NCBI GenBank assembly: GCA_023393125.1
Contig: JAEWMQ010000095.1
Coordinates: 186,001-250,000, forward strand
Length of the DNA stretch: 64,000 bases
From: Bacillota bacterium
GTDB lineage: Bacteria > Bacillota > Clostridia > Lachnospirales > Cellulosilyticaceae
Reading direction: 5' to 3'
Both the position numbers and the translations under genes were made by a program. The notes under the pieces are model-generated. The model saw only the letters and a program-made list of their open reading frames with translations. It did no database searches and was not told the DNA's origin. Numbering within the stretch: position 1 is the stretch's first letter; the number at the start of each line of letters is the position of its first letter. Of this stretch, positions 24,501 through 33,343 are shown piece after piece.

Positions 24501-25929
24501 GAGAAAACAACTAGAGGAATTAGATGAGCAGGTCAAATTAATGAAAACAGACTTTGATAAAAAAGAGCAAGAGTATCAAAGTAAGAAAGAAACTTATGAA
24601 GTAAGTTATGGTGTGGTCAGTGAAGGAGATACACAATCCTTGCAAGATAAGGAACGTTTATTAAGAACACAAGTTGAGCTATCAGAGAAAGAAAAGCATT
24701 TAGTTAAACAAACTTCAGGGTTAGAACGTGAACTAAAGTTTATTTTAGACAATAAACAGCAAATGGATAAGAAAGATGAGCTTTTTGGGTATTGTGCCCC
24801 AGAAGTAAAAGTAGGTATCCTAGATGAAGCTGTAGAACAAGAGTTTATATATGACCTAAAGGTAAGAGTAATCGTGAGTAATTTACTTGAAAGTTTACAA
24901 CAGCTTAAAAATGGTGTTGAAGCAGGTAAAAAAGTAGTAGAAGAGAAACAGTTAGAGTTTAAGCTATTCTGCCAAAGAGAAATTAGAGATAGTAAGCTTA
25001 GAAACATGGCGGTGCAAGGGATTACACAAAAGCAAGATTATGATGCATTAGTGGTATGGAAAGAAAATATCGTAGAACGTATTAATCATACGTTAACCAT
25101 ATTAGAAAGAGACCTGATAGATCAAGATCAGCAGATTTCACAATTTATTATTCACCTTTATGCCTACTTAAAAACAGTAGCTAATGAATTAACAGAAATT
25201 CCTAAAAATACACGAGTGAATACAGAAGAAGGTTGGAAAAACATTTATGAATTTATCATTCCAAGCTGGCAAGAAGACAGTGGAAAAGAAAAGATTCGTA
25301 CCCATATTTATAGTTTACTAGATGATATTGAAGGGGATAGCTTCTTAGATGATACAGGAAAAGAAGACACCGGGAAAATCAAGAAATATATTAAAGAGCA
25401 ATTTAAACTTAGAAATTTATTAAAAGTAGTGATGGGTAATGATGCTATTCGTGTAAGGTGCCGCAAGGTAAGTAATATTGGTGATATCAGTAGCCAGAAG
25501 TATTCTTGGGAGACTTCAAATAAATGGTCAGGAGGAGAAAAGTGGAGTAAGAACATGGCACTTTACCTAGGAATTCTCAACTATCTAGCTGAGAAGAAAC
25601 AAAATATCCAAAGTGAAGAGCAAAAAGTAAGCCGCGCCGTTATTTTAGATAACCCATTTGGTAAGGCATCTAGTGGACATGTCTTAGAACCGGTATTCTT
25701 TATTGCTAAACAACTCGGTTTTCAAATTATTGCCCTTACAGCCCATTCAGAAGGAGACTTCATTAGAAGATACTTCCCGATTGTTTATAGCTGTAAGTTA
25801 AGAAGTACTTTAGACCAAAGAACCTCTATTTTCTCTAAGGAACAAGAAATTAAAAAAGCCTACTTTATGGACAATGACCCAGTGGCGCTTAGTATTTTAG
25901 GAAGCAACCAATTAAGCTTATTTGCTTAG
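21505..25929 (+). CDS. jetC: JetC-like (MukB/SMC-type) coiled-coil ATPase
   Basis: The 1474-residue protein has an SMC layout: an N-terminal ATPase half with Walker A ENGGGKT near residues 38-44, a very long Glu/Lys-rich coiled coil from about 240 to 1200 interrupted by a hinge-like stretch near 590-720, and a C-terminal half with the signature WSGGEKWSKNMA at about 1341-1352 and Walker B AVILDNPFG, its Asp being residue 1382. The residue after that Asp is Asn1383 where ATPases of this class usually carry the catalytic Glu. Either this family uses another residue or hydrolysis is slow. JetC drives loop extrusion in Wadjet. The usual fourth gene, the JetD nuclease, is not next to it; the following gene is a surface protein. 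Confidence 0.85.
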   Translation: MASISKIRYTNVIYENGGKRYNDELFTCAGHNTAILLENGGGKTVFIQAALQAILPHTDLGERKAKETFVLEGSAAHIAIEWIISDKPRRYALTAVTLYLQNNELRSYKYAYEYGVEDKDNIESLPFTREEGEAARAATRVEMNEYYQRMSKEHIAAKTFATTKEFHQYIEEYFKIIPEEWRSITVINGGEGSVEAFFDGCKTTSDLVEKLLLPTVEEGLVGKGAQEFAGTFESQREHFNKHKQLERSIKESEKIKAEIESYVTSFSMYNQKVKEYEDKKEEAKALWQLIEDKEAQTREKLVTCDTEKKQIETKKKVLQKELALIEVEEAKEALNEAKVSYEKENEAYEKAKEKKEEKEKRRHALKLSRFQNNMNEAQAKIKIYEEQLALLGEDTEIEAIKEALEENRGEIKGYFEEQLAMLQKELGHLEREKERYLEEQREQEKEKKQLSEKLQKLRGDASKLIGKLEHQEKQMNQIKMMIVAQGASEDIEGQEKKWKSRLTEIEENRLKLTQNLRMLEERQVGLNQTIADSTDKHTKVLREASRTSMQLQQLEEAHEKILMEIKRVLPVFEHLSSIYLKPQQVITALEEQVERLTREKEEALLLERRHAHFLDNYEGRDFFTVEPLLEIWVDKWMNQFSFLQTGTAFIASLEDKELKQKMYTGPKWAQLVVVADGSESELIHLLEEQAMKMTYPVGVVTLSEARALLEQEEQVESLIYPTTWSENMQTTFFEMHKKEAGKALEEAMAYRKQKEKALREIEQVLEKVMNFLETYSHEKYASLREESDGFKRQEMELARMIEDAKARLAQDQKETKLTSETLRKETEEKNRLQGYMEKATEYLAIKQECDKEEVRIKILQEAIKEEESAYSKVEYALSNTFEALEEAKENYSLLRSSESRMIDDPLYKEVKDEKAIYSNKGIAYLRDKQEQLKEALDNKQKGHSEIENLLKHNQKVYEENEKSFRQEQAEREERLESIPVYREAYAQEMDRLSEELIEVRKQLEELDEQVKLMKTDFDKKEQEYQSKKETYEVSYGVVSEGDTQSLQDKERLLRTQVELSEKEKHLVKQTSGLERELKFILDNKQQMDKKDELFGYCAPEVKVGILDEAVEQEFIYDLKVRVIVSNLLESLQQLKNGVEAGKKVVEEKQLEFKLFCQREIRDSKLRNMAVQGITQKQDYDALVVWKENIVERINHTLTILERDLIDQDQQISQFIIHLYAYLKTVANELTEIPKNTRVNTEEGWKNIYEFIIPSWQEDSGKEKIRTHIYSLLDDIEGDSFLDDTGKEDTGKIKKYIKEQFKLRNLLKVVMGNDAIRVRCRKVSNIGDISSQKYSWETSNKWSGGEKWSKNMALYLGILNYLAEKKQNIQSEEQKVSRAVILDNPFGKASSGHVLEPVFFIAKQLGFQIIALTAHSEGDFIRRYFPIVYSCKLRSTLDQRTSIFSKEQEIKKAYFMDNDPVALSILGSNQLSLFA

Positions 25930-26056
25930 TGATCTAAAAGATACCTCTTATACTAACATGAAAAGCTAGTATAAGAGCATTGCTAAGATGTTTAATAAGA
26001 TGACAGTCTTAGAGTTTAAAAAAATGAAAATCTAAAAAGTAAATAAAGATTAGAAG

Positions 26057-26099
26057 AACCTCTCAAAGAATAAGATACTAAACTTTGAGAGGTTTTAAT
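26057..26099 (+). terminator. intrinsic terminator after jetC
   Basis: AACCTCTCAAAG at 26057-26068 pairs perfectly with CTTTGAGAGGTT at 26083-26094, then TTAATTT. A second inverted repeat with 11-base arms lies upstream near 25953-25985 without a T-run. Confidence 0.75.
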
Positions 26100-26196
26100 T
26101 TGTGTGTAATAATTTTTTACTTGAATATATAAAAGTAATAACTTAAAATAATATATCGAAATATGACAATTTATGGCATAATTCAAGGAGGTTAAA

Positions 26197-29100
26197 ATGG
26201 TATTACATAAAAGATTTACAAAACGTGTAGCATTATTAGCAGCTTCTACGGTTATGTGTATGAATGTATCCGTTTTAGAAGCTAAAGATTATAAAGGGCA
26301 TTGGGCACAAGAAGCTATTTCCGAGTGGGTATCTCTAGGGATTATCCAGGGGTATGAAGATGGTACAATAAGACCTTCTCAGCCTATGACGCGTGCAGAA
26401 CTAGCAGCACTTCTAAGTCGTGTATTTAGACTCAATTATAAAAATGAGGCTGTAAACTATAAGGATGTTAAAGAAGGTGCATGGTATCATCAGGCAGTAT
26501 CATTAGTGATGTCTGCCGATATCATGAATGATTATGAAGGTGAATTTAGACCTAATCAGATGGCAACAAGGGAAGAAGCAGCATATGCCTTTGCTCATGC
26601 CTATCACCTATCAGGAGGAGAAGCAAAAACATTTGTTGATAGCGATTTGATTTCAGATTGGGCACAAGAAGAAGTAGAAGCACTTATAGCAGGAGGCTAC
26701 TTACATGGTAGAACAGATGGTACACTTGCTCCACAAGATGTTTTAACACGTGCTGATTTTATCACAATGTTAGATAAATTAACTGCAAAACTGTATCAAA
26801 ATCCAGGAACCTATACAGGTAATGTTAGCGGAAATGTGGTCATTAATGCAGCAGATGTTATCTTAAAAGATATGACGATTTCGGGTAATCTTTATATTGC
26901 AGAAGGAGTTGGCGAAGGCGATGTTACCCTAGAAAATGTAAAAGTAGATGGCAATATTATTGTTGAGGGTGGTGGTGAACATTCTATAGAAATCAAGAAA
27001 TCAACCCTTAAAAATATTTACATAGAAAAAGCTTCAGGAGCAGTAAGAATTGCATTAGATCAAACATCTAAGGCAGAGAATGTAAAAGTAAACTCAAAGG
27101 TTCAATTAGAAGGGAATATTGAGTATTTAGAAGTTGCCACACAAGAAGAAATGAGACTTGTAGAGGCCACTGTAAAAAATCTTAAAATTTCAGTGGCAGG
27201 TGGAAAAGTGACTGTAGATAAGACATCTACTATTGATCAATTAGCTATTGATACTGCTGCAAAAATAACAGGGAATGGAAAAATTAATAAAGCTTTCATT
27301 AATGCAGACAATGTTGTGATTGATGGCTTAAAACTAGCTAAAGATGCCATTACTGTAAGTGGTGACGTAAAAGTACCACCTGTAATAAATACTGCTTCTG
27401 GGCAAACATCAGGTGGCGGTGGAGGTGGTAGTTCAACTGCTGGATCAGATAAGAATGAATCCACTGACACAGACAGCTCGGAAAAACCAGGTGATTTACT
27501 AGAAGTAGTTAGCGTTAACATCATTGGAGATAATCAGGTGACAACAGGAGCAAGTATTAAGCTTATTGCAGATGTTAAGACAACATCTGATGATGAAAGC
27601 TTTGAGCAAGTGACATGGTCAATTAAACAAGGTTCTTTACAAGATGTAAAGATTACACAAGATGGTGTATTTACAGCTGGAAGTACAACAGGATCAGCTA
27701 TTGTCGTTGCAACATCAAAGCAAGATGTATCTAAGTATGCTGAGTACACCATAAGGGTAATTAATGCAAGTGAGTTCATACCGGTAGACTATATAACATT
27801 AAATCAAAATCAGGCAGAATTATTAGTAGGTGAGAGATTACAACTTTTAGTAGATATTAATCCTTCTCATGCAACCAATAAGCAGGTTATATGGTCATCA
27901 AGTAATGAAAAGAGTGTTAAAGTAGATGAGACAGGCTATGTTACAGCTATTAATGAAGGTGAAGCAATCATCACAGCAAGCACATTAGATGGGAAGCATA
28001 CAGCAACCTGTCATATTATAGTGAAGCAAGATGAACAAAAGCCGGTTGTAACAGTAGAAAGTATTAAGCTTTCACAGGAAAATATGGATCTTCTTTTAGG
28101 TGATGAAGCACTTTTAAAAGCAGAAGTATTTCCATCAGATGCAACCAATAAAACAATTAAGTGGACTTCAAGTAACCCAGATATAGTAAGTGTAGATGTT
28201 AATGGAAAAATCGTGGCACAAGGTATAGGGGAAGCAACTATTACTGCAAGCACACTAAATGGTGAAGTCAGTGCTACATGTACGATTAAAGTAAATGGAC
28301 GTGTTTTATCAGGTAAGGTTACTGTAGAGAATAATGCTATAGAGGGAGCAGAGGTCTTATTATATTCAGAAAAAGATCAGTTCGAGAGACCTATAGTAAG
28401 TGTAAAAGCAAATGCTTTAGGAGAATATAAATTTTCAGACTTACCTAAAGGAAATTATCGTATTAAAGCACTTTATGAAGATGAAACAAATGAGTATTTA
28501 GCCCCTGTTTCTGAGGTGTTCATAGAAGAAGCTTTCAAAGAAGTAGATATAACATGTGAAAAAGTGACAAGCCTTATTGTAGAGGTTGTGGATTCGGTAA
28601 GTAGTGAAGAGGTTTTATATGTACATGTTTTAATAGAGGGGAAAGATCAGGAAGGTAATAAGTGGAGCTATATGAAGGAGACTGATGGAGCCGGAAGAGT
28701 AAAATTTATTTTACCTAATGATATAGATGATGAGATTACCTACACTATTAAGAAAGATGGGTATGAAGAGATCACATTAACACATACTTTAGAAATGCTT
28801 GTGAAAAACACATTGGTAACGCCTTTCAAGAAAGAAGTAGAGCCTGTTTATCCTGAACAGATAGAACAATATGCGGAAACAGAAGGAACAAATCAATTAG
28901 GGTTAGGAGATACCACCTATGAAGCACTAAAAAGAGCAGGATGGCGTGTGGAGTCAGCTACACAGTTAAGTACCAATAGTAGAAGATTGAAGTTTGAAAA
29001 TATGAATGGGAAAGACGGCATAGATGCAAAAATCACCTATGATACATCAGGGTCTAATCATGAAATTATAGATTATGATGTTGTTTTACAGTATATGATT

Positions 29101-29268
29101 AGAAAACAATCTGCCTCTACCGAGGGAGACTTAACATTTGAACAGTTAAAACAAACTATTGCAAATGGATCTGGTTCACATAAAGACAAGAATCGTACGA
29201 TTAAAGTAACTTATGATGGTAAGCCAGATGGAATTGTGGAAATAGTCTTTTCAAACTATGGTCAATAA
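26197..29268 (+). CDS. S-layer-homology surface protein with beta-helix-like and Ig-like repeats
   Basis: The 1023-residue exported protein begins with a signal peptide ending near ASTVMCMNVSVLEA. Three SLH domains (about residues 30-70, 85-135, 145-195) would anchor it to wall polysaccharide. Next, residues about 205-395 show short repeated strands typical of a right-handed beta-helix, then a Gly/Ser linker with six glycines in a row. Ig-like regions follow: one near 425-525 and two good BIG2 repeats near 530-610 and 620-700, each with the ATNK...WSSSN or WTSSN signature. A carboxypeptidase-regulatory-like domain is near 705-780. The C-terminal 150 residues are unrecognised. No catalytic motif is visible; a structural or adhesive role is inferred. 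AAGGAGG precedes the start. Confidence 0.88.
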   Translation: MVLHKRFTKRVALLAASTVMCMNVSVLEAKDYKGHWAQEAISEWVSLGIIQGYEDGTIRPSQPMTRAELAALLSRVFRLNYKNEAVNYKDVKEGAWYHQAVSLVMSADIMNDYEGEFRPNQMATREEAAYAFAHAYHLSGGEAKTFVDSDLISDWAQEEVEALIAGGYLHGRTDGTLAPQDVLTRADFITMLDKLTAKLYQNPGTYTGNVSGNVVINAADVILKDMTISGNLYIAEGVGEGDVTLENVKVDGNIIVEGGGEHSIEIKKSTLKNIYIEKASGAVRIALDQTSKAENVKVNSKVQLEGNIEYLEVATQEEMRLVEATVKNLKISVAGGKVTVDKTSTIDQLAIDTAAKITGNGKINKAFINADNVVIDGLKLAKDAITVSGDVKVPPVINTASGQTSGGGGGGSSTAGSDKNESTDTDSSEKPGDLLEVVSVNIIGDNQVTTGASIKLIADVKTTSDDESFEQVTWSIKQGSLQDVKITQDGVFTAGSTTGSAIVVATSKQDVSKYAEYTIRVINASEFIPVDYITLNQNQAELLVGERLQLLVDINPSHATNKQVIWSSSNEKSVKVDETGYVTAINEGEAIITASTLDGKHTATCHIIVKQDEQKPVVTVESIKLSQENMDLLLGDEALLKAEVFPSDATNKTIKWTSSNPDIVSVDVNGKIVAQGIGEATITASTLNGEVSATCTIKVNGRVLSGKVTVENNAIEGAEVLLYSEKDQFERPIVSVKANALGEYKFSDLPKGNYRIKALYEDETNEYLAPVSEVFIEEAFKEVDITCEKVTSLIVEVVDSVSSEEVLYVHVLIEGKDQEGNKWSYMKETDGAGRVKFILPNDIDDEITYTIKKDGYEEITLTHTLEMLVKNTLVTPFKKEVEPVYPEQIEQYAETEGTNQLGLGDTTYEALKRAGWRVESATQLSTNSRRLKFENMNGKDGIDAKITYDTSGSNHEIIDYDVVLQYMIRKQSASTEGDLTFEQLKQTIANGSGSHKDKNRTIKVTYDGKPDGIVEIVFSNYGQ

Positions 29269-29316
29269 AAAGAACATATATAATGACTGTGATAAGTTAA
29301 AAAAGAAATGTAAAAA

Positions 29317-29350
29317 TAAAAGAGGCCGCTTAGATGAGCAGCCTCTTTTA
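29317..29350. terminator. bidirectional terminator between convergent genes
   Basis: TAAAAGAGGC at 29317-29326 pairs perfectly with GCCTCTTTTA at 29341-29350. It has A/T flanks on both sides and lies between the SLH gene and the MATE gene. Confidence 0.8.
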
Positions 29351-29362
29351 ACATAATATCAT

Positions 29363-30763
29363 TTAGGATTGAGTAGAAGGATTAAGTTGTTTTGCTACGC
29401 CTAAGGTTTTCATATGAGTAAGTTCTTTCCATATGAGCGTAATAGTTAAACAAAAGGCTAATGCATCAGCTACTGGTGCTGCAAATAAAATCCCATCGAT
29501 ACCATAGAAGAGTGGTAGTATAAGGATGAGAGGGATTAAAAAGAGTACCTGTCTTGAAAGTGATAAGATCACACCTTTAATAGCTTTTCCAATGGCTGCA
29601 AAGAAGTTAGAAGAGATGATTTGCACCCCATTGATCAGTACCATAAATAAGAAGATTCTCATGAATTTAACTGCAAACTCAAAGTAGAGTTGATCCCCCG
29701 TTCCAAACAAGGAAATAACTTGTTTTGGAAAGAATTGAAAGCCAATAAAGCCGAATAAAGAAATGATTAAGCTAGATCCCACGGCTAGCTTATAGATACC
29801 TCGTACCCTATCATAATTTTTAGCACCATAGTTGAAGCTAATAATAGGCTGGGCACCTTGTGAAATACCAACGATAAAAGATATTAAGATAGCATTTGTC
29901 TTCATTACAATACCGCTACAAGCTAGTGGGATTTCACTACCATAGATAGATTGAGCCCCATAATGAATGAGAGAGTTATTTAATACAATTTGTACAAAAG
30001 TAATAGCTAATTGGTTAAGGCTGTTACTCATTCCCAGAGAAGCAATTTTAAGACACTCTGGTACTTGAAGCTTAAAGTGATGTTTTTTTAGTTCAATATG
30101 TTTGAAACGACGAATATAGCCAATAGCCATAAGGAAAGAAACAAGCTGTCCTATGACAGTAGCAATTGCAGCACCAGCAACACCCATATCAAATGTGAAA
30201 ATGAAAATAGGGTCTAGGATAGTATTAATAATGGCACCTACTAACATACACGTCATAGAGAATTTAGGGCTTCCATCTGCTCTAGCTAAATTACTCATAC
30301 CATTTGTAACAATAAGTAATGGCATACCGATAGCTGTAATCTCTGTATAGACTTTAGCATAAGGCATAATATCTGGAGTGCCACCAAAGACTGTAAGTAA
30401 TGGCTGTAAGAAAATTTCAATAAGGATAAAATAAATAATACCAAATAAAAACATCATACTAATAGCATTACCAACAGCTAGTGCAGCTTGATCCTTTTGT
30501 TTGGCACCTAGAGCTAAAGAAAAGCGTGCAGCACTACCAATACCAATTAGTAAAGCAATAGAAAGACAGATGGTAGTAAGAGGATAAGCTACATTGGTTG
30601 CAGCATTTCCTAGATAGCCAACACCTTGACCAATGAAGATTTGATCCACAATATTATATAAAGAGCTTACTAACATGGCTATGATACTAGGAATGGCATA
30701 ACTTCTTAAAAGTTTAGGTAGTTTTTCATAACCAAGGGGATTTTCATGTTTTATATCGTTCAT
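29363..30763 (-). CDS. MATE-family multidrug efflux transporter
   Basis: The 466-residue protein has about twelve hydrophobic segments in two similar halves, as in MATE transporters that export cationic compounds by Na+ or H+ antiport. Recognisable family stretches are the N-terminal LLRSYAIPSIIAMLVSSLYN region and the QGAQPIISFNYGA turn in the second half. AAAGGA precedes the start. It lies 19 bases downstream of a MarR-type gene and is almost certainly transcribed from the same promoter, so the pair looks like a drug-responsive efflux unit. The substrate is unknown. Confidence 0.92.
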   Translation of the reverse strand: MNDIKHENPLGYEKLPKLLRSYAIPSIIAMLVSSLYNIVDQIFIGQGVGYLGNAATNVAYPLTTICLSIALLIGIGSAARFSLALGAKQKDQAALAVGNAISMMFLFGIIYFILIEIFLQPLLTVFGGTPDIMPYAKVYTEITAIGMPLLIVTNGMSNLARADGSPKFSMTCMLVGAIINTILDPIFIFTFDMGVAGAAIATVIGQLVSFLMAIGYIRRFKHIELKKHHFKLQVPECLKIASLGMSNSLNQLAITFVQIVLNNSLIHYGAQSIYGSEIPLACSGIVMKTNAILISFIVGISQGAQPIISFNYGAKNYDRVRGIYKLAVGSSLIISLFGFIGFQFFPKQVISLFGTGDQLYFEFAVKFMRIFLFMVLINGVQIISSNFFAAIGKAIKGVILSLSRQVLFLIPLILILPLFYGIDGILFAAPVADALAFCLTITLIWKELTHMKTLGVAKQLNPSTQS

Positions 30764-30782
30764 AATGATTTCCTTTCGTGTA

Positions 30783-31220
30783 TTATTGATTTTCTATTTC
30801 CTCCGTTGTTTCCCAGATGGCCTTTTGGCCTGCTCTATTTAGAAAAGAAAAGAAAAGTTCTCTTTCTTCCTCTGTAAAATCCTGAAGCAACGTTTCATAC
30901 CAAGTTGTTAAGATATGAAGAATATGTTTATTTGCCGCAATGGCTTTATCTGTAGGATATAAGCAGTAAGTACGTTTATCTTTTTTGAGAGGCTCTTTTC
31001 TGATAAAACCTGTTTTTTCTAAATAAGCAATAGAACGTGTAATATTACTTGGATGAACATAAAAAAGTGTAACAAACCGATCTTGTGTTATACCAGGTTC
31101 ATTACATATTTTCGTGATATACATATGTTGACTACTATTAAGTCCAAGAGGAGCTAACTGACGATCTAAATGTATCTTAGTATATCGGTCAGTAATAGAA
31201 AGCCATTTTAATAGTTCCAT
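30783..31220 (-). CDS. MarR-family transcriptional regulator of the MATE operon
   Basis: The 145-residue protein has the MarR winged helix: the recognition helix is in FYVHPSNITRSIAYLEKTG, and the wing has the basic KKDKRTYCLYPT hairpin. It would repress its own promoter and the downstream MATE gene until a ligand binds. The ATG at 31220 is preceded by GGAGGTGA; a longer frame reaching 31268 would run back through the promoter. Two palindromic operators lie at 31257-31268 and 31277-31288, overlapping the -35 element. Confidence 0.9.
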   Translation of the reverse strand: MELLKWLSITDRYTKIHLDRQLAPLGLNSSQHMYITKICNEPGITQDRFVTLFYVHPSNITRSIAYLEKTGFIRKEPLKKDKRTYCLYPTDKAIAANKHILHILTTWYETLLQDFTEEERELFFSFLNRAGQKAIWETTEEIENQ

Positions 31221-31239
31221 AGAATCACCTCCAGTTGCT

Positions 31240-31288
31240 ATTATATACTTAAAAGTTTGCGCACGCAACTTTATTATTGCGCGCGCAA
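31240..31288 (-). promoter_or_regulatory. marR-MATE promoter with tandem TTGCGC(A/G)CGCAA operators
   Basis: On the minus strand TTGCGT (31263-31268) and TATAAT (31240-31245) are separated by 17 bases. The palindromes at 31257-31268 (TTGCGCACGCAA, one mismatch) and 31277-31288 (TTGCGCGCGCAA, perfect) have centres 20 bp apart, two helical turns. The first covers the -35, so binding of the MarR protein should block RNA polymerase. Confidence 0.75.
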
Positions 31289-31360
31289 ATTCTTAAGTGA
31301 TTCATGAATCAACTTATTAGAAATACGTACTATAATAATCTTTAATTTTTTATTAAATAG

Positions 31361-31394
31361 AAAGACACCTCAGTAAATAGGAGGTGTCTTTCTA
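31361..31394. terminator. terminator at the end of the hydrolase gene
   Basis: AAAGACACCTC at 31361-31371 pairs perfectly with GAGGTGTCTTT at 31381-31391. It terminates the minus-strand hydrolase. Confidence 0.75.
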
Positions 31395-31410
31395 GATATA
31401 ATAGTTTTTA

Positions 31411-32382
31411 TTAATGAATGTATTTATTTAAAAAGTTAGTGATAGTTGACCAATAAAGCTCAGGATTAACTTCTCTTGATTTGGCGTGACCAGCACCTTC
31501 AATTACCAGTTTTTCTTTCTCGGTATGAGAAGCCTCGTATAATTCATTAATCATAGAATAAGGAACAAAGCTATCTTGATCCCCATGTATAAAGAGAGTT
31601 GGTGTGATAGACTTTCTCACCTGATCAATCGTAGAAGCCTCTCCTAGCCAATAGCCAGCACGAAGTTTAGTCACTAAGCTAGCACTATGCATCATTGGAA
31701 AAGCTGGTAAGCCAAATAATTCTTTGAGCTGATAAGAGAATTGGTCCCAAACAGAAGTGTATCCACAGTCTTCAATAATGGCTTTAACATTGCTTGGAAG
31801 TAATTCGCCTGAAACATTCATAACGGTTGCAGCTCCCATGGAAACACCGAATAAAACAATTTCTGAGTCTTTATCATTCTCTATGATATAATGAACTAAA
31901 TCTACTATATCTAAACGTTCATCCCATCCCATACCAATATAGTCGCCTTCACTTTGGCCATGACCTCTTAAATCTGGAATGATTACATTATAGCCCATTT
32001 CATAGAACTTTCTAGCATAAGGAGCCATATTAATGCCTTGTGATGTATAGCCATGAACTGTTACGATCCATTTATTTGAACCTGGGTTATTTAGCACATA
32101 GTTGTGAAGTTTTAGGCCATCTTTAGAAGTTAAAAATAAATCTTCATAGTTACTTTGTTCTAATAACCATGTTTGGTCATCTACACTTATGTCGCCACTG
32201 GTTTCATTTTGATCTAAAGAATCAGCGGACTGATTATGCTCAGAATCAAATATTAAATCCTTTGGGGTATGAGGATTTAAAGCAAGATTATATAAATAGT
32301 TTGCCCCGAAGCCTAAGGCAGCAGTACCTAGAAGTATAATTAAAACTAAAGCGCTAATTAAAGTGATTTTAAGTTTCTTCAT
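31411..32382 (-). CDS. membrane-anchored or exported alpha/beta hydrolase
   Basis: The 323-residue protein begins with a hydrophobic segment (about residues 5-30) without a clear cleavage site, so it may be a signal anchor. The hydrolase domain has the oxyanion strand VTVHGYTSQG, a DLRGHGQSEG turn, the nucleophile elbow GVSMGA (Ser), a late acid in LFIHGDQDSFVP, and the His in EGAGHAKS. It resembles the BAAT/YqkD group of serine esterases; the substrate is unknown. I take the third-codon ATG at 32382: AAGGAG lies six bases before it, too close to the first ATG at 32388. Confidence 0.87.
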   Translation of the reverse strand: MKKLKITLISALVLIILLGTAALGFGANYLYNLALNPHTPKDLIFDSEHNQSADSLDQNETSGDISVDDQTWLLEQSNYEDLFLTSKDGLKLHNYVLNNPGSNKWIVTVHGYTSQGINMAPYARKFYEMGYNVIIPDLRGHGQSEGDYIGMGWDERLDIVDLVHYIIENDKDSEIVLFGVSMGAATVMNVSGELLPSNVKAIIEDCGYTSVWDQFSYQLKELFGLPAFPMMHSASLVTKLRAGYWLGEASTIDQVRKSITPTLFIHGDQDSFVPYSMINELYEASHTEKEKLVIEGAGHAKSREVNPELYWSTITNFLNKYIH

Positions 32383-32479
32383 TGTCATCTCCTTATAGTC
32401 AATAGTCAGTTATTGGTTCACATTATAGCATGGGAAGTTACTAAAATAAATATTTGCCCTAGGGAAAGAGCTCTAACTT

Positions 32480-33343
32480 TTAAACTAAAAATTGATAAAA
32501 CAGTTCCATAACCGTTGATAAATAGCTATTAGGATTACGTAGCAGACAGATATTAGACTCTAGCCCTTCATCAGAAATAACTCGTTTTTCTATATTTGAA
32601 CTAAATAAAAGTGGTAAAGCAGATTCGGGGATGATTCCTATACCTAAACCTGAATTAGCCATACTAGCTGTTGTTCTAGCATCATCATTCATACAAAAGA
32701 TAGATGGATTAAGGGATTTCTCATGGGCAATCCTTTGAAATATTTTTTCCCATCTACGATAAAGAATGAGAGGCTTTTCATAAATTTCGGATAAACTAAT
32801 GGAAGGATGAGGCAGGTCCTCAAAGTACTGTGCATGCCCTATGGCATAAACTTTTTCTTTACGTAAAACGGTGCATGCTAAATCAGGGGCTGAAAAGGGT
32901 GTACGAACAATAGCTGCTTCAATAAGATTATTTCGAAGACGATCAACCTGTTCATAGGTATTACCTTCAAAAATATTAAAGCGTATTTCAGGATACTCTT
33001 GATGAAAGCTGGTTAACCATTCATTAATAATGGTACTGCCAATAGAAGAAATAATCCCTAAGCGCAGAGTTCCCATTTTACCAGAGTTATAGTCTTCTAA
33101 TTCTTTCTTGGCGATAGACATTTGTTCAAGTATAGAGGTAGCACGCTTATAAAAAATACGTCCAGCTTGAGTAAGCTCAATTTTTCTAGGGCCACGTTCA
33201 AAGAGAATTACACCTAATTCATTTTCAAGCTCTTTTAATTTAGTACTTAAGGGAGGTTGAGAAATATTCAATTTTTCAGCTGCCTTTGAAATATTTCCTT
33301 CCTGTACAGTACTAACGAAATAAGTGAGTTGTTTAATATCCAT
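32480..33343 (-). CDS. LysR-family transcriptional regulator
   Basis: The 287-residue protein has an N-terminal winged helix with the LysR recognition pattern GNISKAAEKLNISQPPLSTKL (given here for identification of residues 17-37) and a C-terminal periplasmic-binding-protein-like effector domain. It is divergent from the ABC exporter genes at 33464 with 120 bases between starts, the usual arrangement of a LysR regulator and its target. AGGAGG precedes the start. An inverted CTATAC/GTATAG pair lies in the intergenic region near 33352-33379. The effector is unknown. Confidence 0.9.
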   Translation of the reverse strand: MDIKQLTYFVSTVQEGNISKAAEKLNISQPPLSTKLKELENELGVILFERGPRKIELTQAGRIFYKRATSILEQMSIAKKELEDYNSGKMGTLRLGIISSIGSTIINEWLTSFHQEYPEIRFNIFEGNTYEQVDRLRNNLIEAAIVRTPFSAPDLACTVLRKEKVYAIGHAQYFEDLPHPSISLSEIYEKPLILYRRWEKIFQRIAHEKSLNPSIFCMNDDARTTASMANSGLGIGIIPESALPLLFSSNIEKRVISDEGLESNICLLRNPNSYLSTVMELFYQFLV

